Positions 7,477 through 16,350 are shown, counted from the first letter of the stretch. The stretch: DNA of 45,330 nt from Saprospiraceae bacterium (GCA_013360405.1 JABWBR010000039.1:1-45330); one strand, 5' to 3'. Made by a program: numbers and translations. The notes: a model not told the origin generated them from the sequence alone.

Positions 7477-7568
7477 GTTTAACAATGTTCTCAACGCATA
7501 CCGCCTCCAGCGCTTAACCCGCAAGACCAACGCAGGCGGCAGTATACGTGAGTGCTCACACGTTAGTG
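7477..7568 (+). other. attC-like recombination site 6
   Basis: The left box GTTTAAC (7477-7483) fits RYYYAAC. The right box starts GTTAGTG at 7562. The arm ACGCATACCGCCT pairs with AGGCGGCAGTATACGT, with several extrahelical bases. It follows the lipoprotein stop by 8 bases. This is the last attC seen. Confidence 0.7.
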
Positions 7569-7628
7569 ATTAACGAATCGAAAACACCGGTAACGCCCAG
7601 CGCATCAAAGTAAATTTTGGACGCGCTT

Positions 7629-7659
7629 TTTGTTTTTTGGTGTAATTCCCGTACTTTTG
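7629..7659 (+). promoter_or_regulatory. Promoter of the Rpn-type nuclease gene
   Basis: TTTG (7629-7632), a 19-base spacer, then TACTTTTG (7652-7659). This is a full match to the Bacteroidota TTTG/TAnnTTTG promoter. The predicted start of transcription is about 10 bases before the ATG at 7677. Confidence 0.7.
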
Positions 7660-7676
7660 TTACAAATTGTTTCAAA

Positions 7677-8540
7677 ATGGCGAAGAAACTTGTTCGGTTC
7701 GATTGGGCGATGAAGCGCCTGCTCCCGAACAAAGCCAACTTTGACATCTTGGAGGGCTTTCTGTCCGAGTTGCTCCATGAGGATTTTAAGATAAAGCAAA
7801 TCCTTGAAAGCGAAGGAAATAAAGCAACCGAAGACGACAAGTTCAACCGGGTAGACATTCTCGTGGAGAACAGCAAAGGCGAGTTAGTTATCGTCGAAAT
7901 CCAGAATACCCGTGAAGCGGACTACTTCCAGCGAATGCTATACGGAACAGCCAAGGTAATCGTCGAACATATCGCGGAGGGGCAACCGTATTCACGGGTT
8001 AAAAAAGTGTATTCTGTGAACATTGTATACTTTGACCTCGGTCAGGGTGATGACTATGTGTATCATGGAACGACCACTTTTGTAGGAATTCACAGTAACC
8101 ACGAACTGGAACTGTCGGAAAAGCAGAAAGAACTTTTCAAAAAGATATCAGTATCAGACTTGTACCCGGAGTATTATGTGATAAAAACAAACCGGTTCAA
8201 CGAAGTCGCCAAAGACACGCTGGATGAGTGGATATACTTCCTGAAAACGGCAGAAATCAAGGACGAGTTTACGGCTAAAGGCTTGAAGGCTGCCAGCCAG
8301 AAACTTGATATTTTGAAATTAGACCCTGCAGACCGGAAGGAGTATGACCGATATATGGAAGGACAGCGGAGTGATGCGAGTTTTGTGGAGACGGTGAAAC
8401 TGGAAATATCAAGTGCAATCCGGGAAGTCGCCGAAAATGCGCTGATTGAAGGTGCGCCCGCCGAATTTGTTGTCAAAATCACAGGGCTGTCTATTGAGGA
8501 AGTTCAGTTCATTGCTGAAAGGCTTGGCCTGAATAAATAA
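7677..8540 (+). CDS. Rpn-family PD-(D/E)XK nuclease ('transposase')
   Basis: This 287-residue protein begins MAKKLVRFDWAMKRLL, typical of the Rpn/PDDEXK_2 family (recombination-promoting nucleases). The nuclease core is near 58-80: D in RVDILVE, then ELVIVEIQNT supplying the E-x-Q, followed by YFQRMLYGTAKV. The C-terminal part (about 200-287) is helical and often variable in length in this family. The ATG at 7677 was chosen over an upstream TTG at 7617 because homologues start here and the promoter lies between the two. It follows attC site 6 but no attC follows it, so it is either the last cassette with a lost site or the chromosomal edge of the array. Such genes are widely multicopy in Bacteroidota. 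Confidence 0.85.
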   Translation: MAKKLVRFDWAMKRLLPNKANFDILEGFLSELLHEDFKIKQILESEGNKATEDDKFNRVDILVENSKGELVIVEIQNTREADYFQRMLYGTAKVIVEHIAEGQPYSRVKKVYSVNIVYFDLGQGDDYVYHGTTTFVGIHSNHELELSEKQKELFKKISVSDLYPEYYVIKTNRFNEVAKDTLDEWIYFLKTAEIKDEFTAKGLKAASQKLDILKLDPADRKEYDRYMEGQRSDASFVETVKLEISSAIREVAENALIEGAPAEFVVKITGLSIEEVQFIAERLGLNK

Positions 8541-8563
8541 TGCGAAACCGTCAGCAGAGATAG

Positions 8564-8591
8564 CATCAAACATCAAACATCAAACATCAAA
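8564..8591. repeat. Four tandem CATCAAA heptamers at a convergent gene junction
   Basis: Four exact 7-bp copies lie between the nuclease gene and purE. The last copy contributes the TGA stop codon of purE (8587-8589 on the minus strand). Similar heptamer arrays occur at other junctions in this window. Confidence 0.85.
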
Positions 8592-9081
8592 AATCATACC
8601 CCTCCTCCTCCAACCTCCTATACTTCACTGCCACCTCATCCGCCAATTGCTGCTTGTAGTCGATAATACGCTGTCGAATAGCAGGGTCCTGGGCGCCGAG
8701 AATCTGGGCGGCCAGAATGCCGGCATTGGCGGCGCCGTTGAGGGCCACGGTGGCCACCGGCACGCCGCTCGGCATTTGCAATATAGACAATACCGAATCC
8801 CAGCCGTCGATTGAATTGGAGGATTTGATGGGCACGCCGATGACGGGTAGGGGAGAGAGCGAAGCTACCATGCCGGGCAAATGCGCGGCGCCGCCGGCGC
8901 CGGCGATAATGACCTGTACGCCGCGCGTATGCGCTTCTTTCGCAAAAGCATACAAGCGCTCAGGTGTGCGATGCGCTGAGACTATAGTGACTTCTATGGG
9001 AATACCGAAACTTTTAAGCATGTCGGCCGCTTTTCGCATGACCGGTAGGTCGGAGTCGGAGCCCATGATGATGCTTACCAT
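8587..9081 (-). CDS. purE: 5-(carboxyamino)imidazole ribonucleotide mutase (PurE class I)
   Basis: This 164-residue protein is close to the usual length. PurE converts N5-CAIR to CAIR in purine synthesis as a cytoplasmic octamer. The N-terminal MGSDSD motif, the SAHRTP loop (about 40-45) with the catalytic His, and the GAGGAAHLPGM and GVPIKSS segments are all present. It is the last gene of a minus-strand run, 13 bases after the VTC-domain gene. PurK is not in the window. The stop codon lies in a heptamer repeat. Confidence 0.95.
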   Translation of the reverse strand: MVSIIMGSDSDLPVMRKAADMLKSFGIPIEVTIVSAHRTPERLYAFAKEAHTRGVQVIIAGAGGAAHLPGMVASLSPLPVIGVPIKSSNSIDGWDSVLSILQMPSGVPVATVALNGAANAGILAAQILGAQDPAIRQRIIDYKQQLADEVAVKYRRLEEEGYDF

Positions 9082-9094
9082 AAGGTGTTGGTTT

Positions 9095-9721
9095 TTAATC
9101 CATAATGAGTTGCATACCCACGCTGTATTTTGAAAAACGGGTCATTCGGAACGGCCAGTTTTGGGTGATGTCGTCGATTTCGTCGTCCGAGGCGGCGGCG
9201 TATTTGAGTTCGAGTATGGAAATGCCCGGCAGTTGAAAGTCAAACCGCATGGCTTTGCGGGTATAAGGTCCGAAGCGCAGCTCGCTGTCGAGGGTAAGCC
9301 GGAAGCGGCCGTCGGCGCTTTCGAGGTATTGACGCTTATAGGCGTTGACCAATACCGGGCGGAGGTTGGAATTGGTCAGCTCAGGCATTTGGCGAAATAA
9401 GGCCGGTAATTCCCCCCATGACGTATCAGGTAGTTGCCGGTAGGTTTTTTCTCCCAGCAGGGCTTCTTTTGTTTTAATTTCCAACACAGGCTGGGGCAAT
9501 AGGTCGTATGCGTCGCCGTACCAGCGCATCCGGTATTTTGAACGCCTCGAAATACCTGCGCTGTTTTCCTGGTAGCTGGTCAGGTCGAAATCGTCAAAAT
9601 AGATATTGTTGATCTGCCGGGGCGGAAAACTCGTACGGAAAGCCGGCGGCAGCCCGTACAACCAGGCTAACCACGCTTCGGGCATGGCGCGTTCAAGTAT
9701 GTATTTGCGCTCATACCTCAT
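9095..9721 (-). CDS. VTC-domain (polyphosphate polymerase-like) protein
   Basis: This 208-residue protein starts MRYERKYIL, with the basic ERKY motif of the VTC/CYTH-like triphosphate tunnel fold. Further basic and acidic tunnel residues are visible: YFDDFDL near 42, RRSKYRMRWYGD near 60, EIKTK near 82, and LELKYA near 172. VTC proteins polymerise polyphosphate from nucleotide. It lies 7 bases after ribBA and 13 bases before purE, so probably co-transcribed. The DUF4956 and CotH genes often found beside bacterial VTC proteins are absent. Activity is inferred from the fold only. Confidence 0.85.
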   Translation of the reverse strand: MRYERKYILERAMPEAWLAWLYGLPPAFRTSFPPRQINNIYFDDFDLTSYQENSAGISRRSKYRMRWYGDAYDLLPQPVLEIKTKEALLGEKTYRQLPDTSWGELPALFRQMPELTNSNLRPVLVNAYKRQYLESADGRFRLTLDSELRFGPYTRKAMRFDFQLPGISILELKYAAASDDEIDDITQNWPFRMTRFSKYSVGMQLIMD

Positions 9722-9728
9722 AAACGGC

Positions 9729-10880
9729 TCATAATTCGAGGTTTTCCACTATTTCCAGGCCGTAGCCGGTGAGTCCGATGCGGCGTTTGGGGTTGTTGGT
9801 GATCAACCGTATTTTGCAGATATCGAGGTCGCGCAGGATTTGCGCGCCGACGCCGAAATCGCGTTGTTCGCTCTCCTGTTTGGCTTCCGGCTGGGCAAAT
9901 TGTTGTAATTGCTGAAGCAGCATATCCGATTTTTCACCGTGGCGCATATACAGCAATACGCCTTTTCCTTCCTGGCTGATCTGTTCGATGGCTTTCTGCA
10001 ATTGGATGCCGTAATTTTCAAAGATGGCGCCGAGGACTTCGCCGGTTTCAGAAGCGGAATGCACGCGCACCAGCACGGGTTCGTCGCAGTCCCACTGTCC
10101 TTTTTTGATAGCCAGGTGGATGTCGTTGGTAGTAATCTGGCGATAGGCGATAACTTCAAAATCGCCGTAAGCCGTTTGAATATTCACGCTCATCTCGCGT
10201 TTGATGAGCCTTTCGTTGCGCATGCGGTAGGCCACCAGGTCTTTGATGGCAATGATCTTCAGGTCGAATTTTTTGGAAATTTCGATCAACTGGGGCAGGC
10301 GGGCCATGGTGCCGTCCTCGTTGAGGATTTCTACGAGTACACCGGCCGGGTAAAAGCCTGCCAATCTGGCCAGGTCGATGGCCGCTTCGGTATGGCCGGT
10401 ACGGCGCAATACGCCGCCGGTTTTGGCGCGAAGAGGGAATATATGTCCTGGCCGGGCAAAATCAGCGGGCTGGGTATTGGGATCAACCAGCGCCCGGATG
10501 CCGGTCGCCCTGTCGTATGCGGAAATGCCGGTGGTGCAACCCTGGCCGATCAGGTCGATAGATACCGTAAAGGCAGTTTCGTGCAGGCTGGTATTGGAGT
10601 TGACCATCAGGTTGAGGTTCAACTCGTCGGCACGGCGCTCGTCGATAGGGGCGCAGATGAGTCCCCGGCCGTGTGTAGCCATGAAATTGATGATCTCCGG
10701 CGTGATGCAGGCGGCGGCGCATATAAAATCACCTTCGTTTTCGCGGTCTTCGTCGTCGACTACGATAATCACTTTGCCGGCTTGGATATCGGCAATAGCT
10801 TCGTCGATGGTGTTTAATTTAACGGCCTCCTCCTGGATGGTAGCGGTGGACGGGTTCCCAAACATTGTTTTTGATTCCAT
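9729..10880 (-). CDS. ribBA: DHBP synthase with degenerate GTP cyclohydrolase II domain (RibBA/RibBX type)
   Basis: The protein is 383 residues. The N-terminal domain (about 20-220) has the intact RibB signature: DDEDRENEGD at 42-51, RPGHIFPL near 133 and TGHTEA near 151. It should make 3,4-dihydroxy-2-butanone 4-phosphate for riboflavin. The C-terminal half (about 228-383) has the RibA fold and the end motif KIRLITNNPKR, but the zinc site is gone. VRVHSASETGEVLG...FENYGIQL lacks the three Cys of the canonical VHSECLTGD..RCDCG motif, and YMRHGEKSD replaces the active-site RQEGRGIGL. It therefore looks like the RibBX type with an inactive second domain. The start overlaps the upstream glycosyltransferase by 62 bases. 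RibB homologues begin near residue 19, so a later start is possible. Confidence 0.9.
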   Translation of the reverse strand: MESKTMFGNPSTATIQEEAVKLNTIDEAIADIQAGKVIIVVDDEDRENEGDFICAAACITPEIINFMATHGRGLICAPIDERRADELNLNLMVNSNTSLHETAFTVSIDLIGQGCTTGISAYDRATGIRALVDPNTQPADFARPGHIFPLRAKTGGVLRRTGHTEAAIDLARLAGFYPAGVLVEILNEDGTMARLPQLIEISKKFDLKIIAIKDLVAYRMRNERLIKREMSVNIQTAYGDFEVIAYRQITTNDIHLAIKKGQWDCDEPVLVRVHSASETGEVLGAIFENYGIQLQKAIEQISQEGKGVLLYMRHGEKSDMLLQQLQQFAQPEAKQESEQRDFGVGAQILRDLDICKIRLITNNPKRRIGLTGYGLEIVENLEL

Positions 10881-12042
10881 TGATAAATCGCATAAAGCCC
10901 GTAAGTAAGGCCAGGTTCATTATTACGAAATACCTGGCGCTCCTCAAAGGCAGGATATTGATTTGCAAGCGTTGCAAAATAAAATCAATTGCAGGTATGC
11001 CTATCAGGGCAAACAACATCATAACTAACAAGTAGCCGTAGTATATGTTGCCTCTAACAAACAAAACCAATGCCGCCGCCATGGCGGCCAATAATAAAAA
11101 TGGGGTAAGCCAGCGCAGTACCTTGTGTGAGAAAAATGCAAACCGCAAGGCGCCAAGCGGCGGCCACCACATGCGCGCAAAGGTCGTCATATTTTGAAAA
11201 TTTCCGGCAGCAATTCGGGCTTTGCGGCGATATTCCTGGCTGATTTCGTGTGAAACGGCCTCATAACACCGCGCATGTAGCTCGTTGACGGCTTTGCCGC
11301 CCTGCTCGAAAGCGCGCATGGCGATGTAAAAATCGTCGACAAGGTAGGCGGGAGGTACAGGTGAAAAATAATTGGAACGAACGGCGTAGCAACCGCCAAA
11401 CGGCCCCATCATAGCTCCCCAGCAAATGCCTTCGCGGTGTTTGAGCAGGACTTCGCTGGAAATGTATAGTTCTTCGGAGCGGGAAATGCCCTGTTGTTGC
11501 ATGCCGGTATGCACCATGTGCGCGTCAACAAGCGCTATTTCCGGGTTTTTGAAGTGTTTGACGAGCTGCCGCAATACGTCGGGTGTCAACATGACGTTGG
11601 CATCTGTGATCACGAAAATGTGATGCGAGGCGGCCGGGTTGGCCTTGTAAGCCAGCTCTGCCAATTCGTTGATGACGCCGGGTTTGCCCCTGCGGTTGGT
11701 GAAAGGAGAAAAGTGCAACCAGGGAAGCCGCTTTGCTGCTTCAGCCACAATGCCGTTGGTGGCGTCTGAAGAAGCATCTGAGCCGATATATAGGCGTAGT
11801 TTTTCCCGGGGGTAGTCGAGTCGCTCGAGACTGATCAGCTTGTCTTGTATTACGCGTTCTTCGTTGTACAACGACATGAGGATGCTAACCTGGGGCAGGT
11901 TTTCGTCGTGAGGGGCAAAGACGAGCGAGTTATTGCTTTTGCCGCGGGCAAGCCATTTTACCAGCAATGGATAAGCCAGGTAAGTATGAAAGACGGCCGC
12001 GAGGCAGCCCCAAAAAGCGATATGAAGCAGAATGTCCAGCAT
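10819..12042 (-). CDS. Membrane-anchored family 2 glycosyltransferase
   Basis: This 407-residue protein has one N-terminal membrane segment (about 4-25) and a GT-A domain (about 50-280): VSILMSLYNEE start, IGSDASSDAT, a DxN-type ITDAN in place of DxD near 155, and DDFYIAMRAFE near 240. Three or four C-terminal membrane segments (about 305-390) follow. This is the layout of processive or lipid-linked sugar transferases that work at the inner face of the cytoplasmic membrane. It lies 9 bases after the GT4 gene and overlaps ribBA. The sugar and acceptor are unknown. Confidence 0.9.
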   Translation of the reverse strand: MLDILLHIAFWGCLAAVFHTYLAYPLLVKWLARGKSNNSLVFAPHDENLPQVSILMSLYNEERVIQDKLISLERLDYPREKLRLYIGSDASSDATNGIVAEAAKRLPWLHFSPFTNRRGKPGVINELAELAYKANPAASHHIFVITDANVMLTPDVLRQLVKHFKNPEIALVDAHMVHTGMQQQGISRSEELYISSEVLLKHREGICWGAMMGPFGGCYAVRSNYFSPVPPAYLVDDFYIAMRAFEQGGKAVNELHARCYEAVSHEISQEYRRKARIAAGNFQNMTTFARMWWPPLGALRFAFFSHKVLRWLTPFLLLAAMAAALVLFVRGNIYYGYLLVMMLFALIGIPAIDFILQRLQINILPLRSARYFVIMNLALLTGFMRFINGIKNNVWEPVHRYHPGGGR

Positions 12043-12051
12043 ACCCGGTTA

Positions 12052-13260
12052 CTATGCTTCCACTATTAAACTGGAATAGGCTTGTAGCAATTGACGCCCG
12101 ATTTCCTGGTTGTTGTAATGCTGGGCTACGAATTGCCGGGCATTGCGACCCAGGTTTTCCAATTGTCCGTTTTGCCGGAAACACCAGTTGATGGTTTGCA
12201 GAAAATCTTGCGGCGTATCGGCTACGAGCACTTCTTTTTCGTGGCGGGCTGCAATGCCTTCCAGGCCGAGCGAGGTAGTCAGTACTACTTTGCCAAGTGC
12301 CATGCCTTCGAGTATTTTGGCGCGCATCCCGCTTCCCGACAGCAATGGTACGATGAGCATGCTATGTTGGTTAATAAAAGCGGCCGCATCGGGTACTTCT
12401 CCGTGAACGGTTACCCCGGGCAATTGTAATTGCTGAAGCCAAACCGGCGTATTCCTGCCCGCGATATGCAGTTGCATGGTGGGATATTTTAAGAGGATGA
12501 CCGGCCAGACGGATTCTAAAAACCAATTCAAGCCTTCTACGTTGGGCATCCAATCGAGCGAACCGATAAAAGCCATTGTAGGTTCGCGTTTGTAGGCCAG
12601 ATAGTCGGGCTGGTAGGTGGTGGCTTCAATGCCTATCGGTACTACAACAGCGGCGCCCTGGTACCCCATGTTGCGAAATTTGTGGAGGTCGCGTTCGGAA
12701 ATAGCCACCATGATGTCGAATTGCCGGAGCGCCTCTATCTCGAATTTTCGCAATTTCCGGGTCAGGTGGCGCAGGTAAAAGCGTTTGGGAGGAAAACCGG
12801 TATTTGAGGTGATTCGTTGCCAGATTTCGTGTTCAACGTTGTGGGCGCGCATGGCGATTATTGCCTGGCTGTGTTGCCGGATAAGCGGTATATACGGCGC
12901 CAGGTAGAGCGTTTCAAGTTGTACGACGTCGTATTCTTCCTGCTGCAGCAATTTTACCAACTGCTCGCTGAAATCGGAAGAGATAAAGCGGGTTATATGG
13001 TAAGAATCGCGGGAAAACAAGTTGAAAAATGCATCGTGTATCTTGATCCGGTTATCGATATCGACACGGTGGACTGCTTTATAATGACGCAGGCCGTCAG
13101 GTATTTTCTCCGCTTCATAATAATGCCGGAGGGTGTTCATAGCCAATAAGGTCACTTCACATCCCTGCTGTTGTAGCGAGTTGCTCAGGTTGTGCACCGC
13201 AATGGATTCTCCATCCATAAGCGGATAGGGAAATTTTTTGCACAATTGGAGGATTTTCAT
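12052..13260 (-). CDS. Family 4 glycosyltransferase (GT-B)
   Basis: This 402-residue protein starts MKILQLCKKFPYPLMDGESIAVHNL, the N-terminal Rossmann half of GT-B enzymes. The C-terminal half has AFIGSLDWMPNVEGLNWF (about 230) and the donor-site SGSGMRAKILEGMALGKVVLTT (about 309), with the EGMA Glu at the place of the GT4 E-x7-E motif. No membrane segments are seen. It sits directly upstream of the GT2, 18 bases from the M1 peptidase gene, suggesting a shared surface-glycan job. The substrate is unknown. Confidence 0.9.
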   Translation of the reverse strand: MKILQLCKKFPYPLMDGESIAVHNLSNSLQQQGCEVTLLAMNTLRHYYEAEKIPDGLRHYKAVHRVDIDNRIKIHDAFFNLFSRDSYHITRFISSDFSEQLVKLLQQEEYDVVQLETLYLAPYIPLIRQHSQAIIAMRAHNVEHEIWQRITSNTGFPPKRFYLRHLTRKLRKFEIEALRQFDIMVAISERDLHKFRNMGYQGAAVVVPIGIEATTYQPDYLAYKREPTMAFIGSLDWMPNVEGLNWFLESVWPVILLKYPTMQLHIAGRNTPVWLQQLQLPGVTVHGEVPDAAAFINQHSMLIVPLLSGSGMRAKILEGMALGKVVLTTSLGLEGIAARHEKEVLVADTPQDFLQTINWCFRQNGQLENLGRNARQFVAQHYNNQEIGRQLLQAYSSLIVEA

Positions 13261-13278
13261 ACAACCTGATTTAATGGT

Positions 13279-15126
13279 CTACTTCTTGTAGCTGTTATTA
13301 CCCTTGTTGAAATCTACCATTCGCCCCGATGGGTCAATGATGATATTCGCAATTTTGTCCTTTGGGACGGTAAGCATAAACGAATATTCCGGATTTACCC
13401 AGGGCCAGTCGGGCAATGTATTGTATTTGACCTGGTCGGGCTCTGCGGGTTTATTACCCCTCATAATATCCAGGGCAATGTTGTAAACTTCTTTGCTTCC
13501 GTCGGTATAGGTGACTACCACGTCGAGGGGCATGGGCATCAGGCCTTCGTTTTGCAAGATCACCTGGGTATGGCCTACGATTTCTGTTACCGATTTGATG
13601 CCGTAATCGATATTATGGGTGGTGTTTACCCAATATTCTTTGTACCAGTCGAGTTCGAGCCCCGATTCTTTTTCCATTACCCTGATAAAGTCATTGACAT
13701 TGGGGTGCTTAAACCGCCAGTCGTAATAATACCTAAGCATGCCTCTGTCGAAGGCCTGTTTGCCGATGATGTAATTTAATTGATGTAAAAACAACGCGCC
13801 TTTGGTATACGAGCCAACCGAATAAGCTGCATTGGTCTGAAAATGGTCGGCGTGAGTGATCAGCGGTTCTTCGTACCCCGATTTGGCAAAATTTACATAA
13901 CCGGAAACCTGACCGGCGTGAGGATCAGGCGCGGGCATTCCCGGCAATATTTTTTCTTTGCGCAGGTAATTGGCTACTTCCGACTCAGTATAGTCGGTAA
14001 ATCCTTCATCCATCCAGGCATACAAGCTTTCGTTGGTGCCCAGGATCATTTGGTACCAGGTGTGCATGATTTCGTGGATGGACACGCCGACTAGGCTTTG
14101 AAGTGGACGATTGCCTGTAATAAGGGTCGCCATGGGGTATTCCATGCCCCCGTCGCCGCCTTGTAAAAACGAGTATTGCTTGTAGGGGTAGGGGCCGTAC
14201 CGGGCTTGGATATAGTCGAGTGCCTTGTCCATGATGGCAGGCAACTCGGCCCAACTCGTGGTTTTTTCTCCCGGCTGGTAAAAACAGTGCAGTTCGATGC
14301 CGTCTTTGCGTTTGTACACGGTATGCTTGTAATCGCGGTCGGCTGACCATACAAAGTCGTGTACATTGGGCGCCACGAAGTGCCAGGTCAGGTTTTTTCC
14401 TTTGTGTTTTACTTTTTGGCCTTCCTGCTCGTAGCCGTGGCCTATTTCCCCTGGGTTTTGCAGGTAGCCCGTGGCTCCTATGACGTAGTTTTTGTCGATG
14501 GTAATGCGTACGTCGAAATCGCCCCATACGCCGTAAAATTCACGGGCAATGTAAGGATTGGCATGCCAGCCCTGGTAGTCGTATTCGCAAAGTTTGGGGT
14601 ACCACTGCGCCATGGAGTAGTCGATGCCTTCTGCATTGTCGCGGCCTGAGCGCCTGATTTGTATGGGCACTTGAGAGGAAAAATCCATTTCGAATGTGCT
14701 CGTCTCACCGGGCATGATAGGCGATGGAAGCTCTACTTCCAGGATGGTACCTTCAACGACGTATTTCACCGGTTTTCCTCTGTGCAGCAGCGAATTGATG
14801 TGGTGATAACCGGTTTCTTCCGGTTTCAGATTGAATATCCGGTCGGCTACGCGGCTATCGGGGTCGAGTATATTGCGCGAGCGCACATCCATAGCGCTTC
14901 CGGGTTGAAAAGCGTTGAAATACAAGTGGTAGAATACCTTGGATAAAGTGTCCGGGGAGTTATTGGTATACTTTAATTCCTGTTTGCCCTCAAACCGGTG
15001 GGTGACCACATCAAATGCGATATCCATATTATAAACTGCGCGCTGTTGCCAGCGATCAGGTTGCGACAGCGCGGGTAAAACATGGAGGCCTATGAGGACT
15101 AAAAGCGTAAGCGTCTTGATTTTCAT
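13279..15126 (-). CDS. M1-family zinc metallopeptidase, exported
   Basis: This 615-residue protein has a signal peptide (1-21, cleaved after LSQ). The zinc site is HEIMH at 351-355 with the third ligand E374 (HExxH-x18-E), and an exopeptidase-type GGMEYPMATL motif lies near 327. An N-terminal beta-sandwich (about 30-250) matches M1 aminopeptidases. The C-terminal region is short and lacks a clear T9SS sorting domain. It should trim peptides in the periplasm or at the outer membrane. It is the first gene of the minus-strand run leading to purE, with 95 bases separating it from the upstream binding-protein gene. Confidence 0.92.
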   Translation of the reverse strand: MKIKTLTLLVLIGLHVLPALSQPDRWQQRAVYNMDIAFDVVTHRFEGKQELKYTNNSPDTLSKVFYHLYFNAFQPGSAMDVRSRNILDPDSRVADRIFNLKPEETGYHHINSLLHRGKPVKYVVEGTILEVELPSPIMPGETSTFEMDFSSQVPIQIRRSGRDNAEGIDYSMAQWYPKLCEYDYQGWHANPYIAREFYGVWGDFDVRITIDKNYVIGATGYLQNPGEIGHGYEQEGQKVKHKGKNLTWHFVAPNVHDFVWSADRDYKHTVYKRKDGIELHCFYQPGEKTTSWAELPAIMDKALDYIQARYGPYPYKQYSFLQGGDGGMEYPMATLITGNRPLQSLVGVSIHEIMHTWYQMILGTNESLYAWMDEGFTDYTESEVANYLRKEKILPGMPAPDPHAGQVSGYVNFAKSGYEEPLITHADHFQTNAAYSVGSYTKGALFLHQLNYIIGKQAFDRGMLRYYYDWRFKHPNVNDFIRVMEKESGLELDWYKEYWVNTTHNIDYGIKSVTEIVGHTQVILQNEGLMPMPLDVVVTYTDGSKEVYNIALDIMRGNKPAEPDQVKYNTLPDWPWVNPEYSFMLTVPKDKIANIIIDPSGRMVDFNKGNNSYKK

Positions 15127-15221
15127 GCCATAAGCACCTTGAAAATGTATACAAATTAACGTTTCAGGGGTTGAGAAAGCTTCTTTATAACCGGAATTGT
15201 TGGCCTGATTGCCAATTAATA

Positions 15222-16280
15222 TTACCAGCCCGCTGATTGGAGCAGTTGATCGGCAGCGTCCAATTTTTCAGTTACGACACCCCAGTCGTATTCAATTTCA
15301 ACAAATACGCTATTTGATAATAAAAGTTCGGAAGGTATGACGGCGGCGTTTACGGGCAGTTCAAACCTGGAATCGCAAAATACGCCCTGGGCGTCATTGC
15401 TGGTGAGGAAGCCGACCAGTGCCAAACCGTAGTCTTTGTTGGGCGAATTAGCCGGCATGGTGGCTACTACCATGTTGTAGTAGCTTCTGCCTGCGTTGTC
15501 GGTTGGGTACACAAGGTCGAGTTCTTCTGATGCCTGGAAAGATTGCGGGCTGCCCGAATAACGCCAACGCAGGAAGCTTTCTCCGTTAGTCAACGCAATA
15601 GCGGCTTTACCTGCTGAGAGGGCCGTGAACAAGTCGTTGTCATTCGAAAAATCGAGCGATAGCTTGTTGTCTACCCATCCTTTCATGCGCTGTTGCACCA
15701 CCGCTTCTTTCTCATTGGCCAGCATGGAGGCAACCAGGGCTTGTCCTAGATCTCTTTTGTAACCTGGAATCAAGACTTTGCCTTTGAGTTTGGCATCGGC
15801 AAGGGCGTCGTAGCTGGTGTAGCGATCTCTGCCTACCACGCTTTTAGCGTGCACAAAAGCCAGCGCCCATTTGCTCAGCCCTACCCAATACCCGTCTTTG
15901 TCGGTATACCTCGATGGCACATTTCTGTTGATGGCATCCGACCAGCAAATCTGCAGCGTGCCCTGTTGTTGGGCCATTTCCGCCCAGGCTATATCGCTGA
16001 AGATCACCACGTCGGCAACCGGCTTGCCGGCCTCCTGGGCTAATCGCTGGAGCATGGCCTGATCAGTCATCGTTTCTACCCGCACGCGGACGTTGTTTCG
16101 GGTTTCAAACTGTCGGAAAAGCTGTAAGTCGGCGCTATCGCTGCGAAAGCTGTAGACTACAATTTCTTTCAGGCTACTCGAACTCGCAGAGGAGTCGCGT
16201 TGTTGACAAGAAGAGAGCGACAGGCACGCCAAAGCTGAAACGACAATTGCTGTGCCTGCAATAATTTGCGATAACCTCAT
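15222..16280 (-). CDS. Fe(3+)-type ABC substrate-binding lipoprotein
   Basis: This 352-residue protein has a lipobox LSSC near residue 25, so it should be lipid-anchored. The rest resembles FutA/AfuA-type iron-binding proteins: the EIVVYSFRSDSADLQLFRQFE start, ADVVIFSDIAWAEMAQQQGTLQ, a GYWVGLSKWALAFVHAKSVV segment, KGKVLIPGYKRDLGQALVASML, and a YYN motif near 280 where related proteins place metal-binding Tyr. No permease or ATPase gene is adjacent, so it is an orphan here. It is divergent from the gene at 16397. Confidence 0.8.
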   Translation of the reverse strand: MRLSQIIAGTAIVVSALACLSLSSCQQRDSSASSSSLKEIVVYSFRSDSADLQLFRQFETRNNVRVRVETMTDQAMLQRLAQEAGKPVADVVIFSDIAWAEMAQQQGTLQICWSDAINRNVPSRYTDKDGYWVGLSKWALAFVHAKSVVGRDRYTSYDALADAKLKGKVLIPGYKRDLGQALVASMLANEKEAVVQQRMKGWVDNKLSLDFSNDNDLFTALSAGKAAIALTNGESFLRWRYSGSPQSFQASEELDLVYPTDNAGRSYYNMVVATMPANSPNKDYGLALVGFLTSNDAQGVFCDSRFELPVNAAVIPSELLLSNSVFVEIEYDWGVVTEKLDAADQLLQSAGW

Positions 16281-16342
16281 GAATAATTGAATTTGCTGTT
16301 ATTCCGTTTACTTGATAGGGGGATTTGCGATTACCCCTAGCG

Positions 16343-16350
16343 CAAAAGTA
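16343..16350 (-). promoter_or_regulatory. -7 element for the binding-protein gene
   Basis: Minus-strand TACTTTTG matches TAnnTTTG about 63 bases before the ATG at 16280. No clear -33 box is seen. It lies 20 bases from the divergent -7 element at 16371, so the two promoters overlap. Confidence 0.4.

Noticed and set aside
9909-10817. Long plus-strand reading frame of 302 codons opposite ribBA
   Set aside because: It is a shadow of a well-conserved gene on the other strand and its translation resembles no protein.
10819-10900. FMN riboswitch ahead of ribBA
   Set aside because: The start of ribBA overlaps the upstream glycosyltransferase gene and no conserved RFN-type folding segments are seen.
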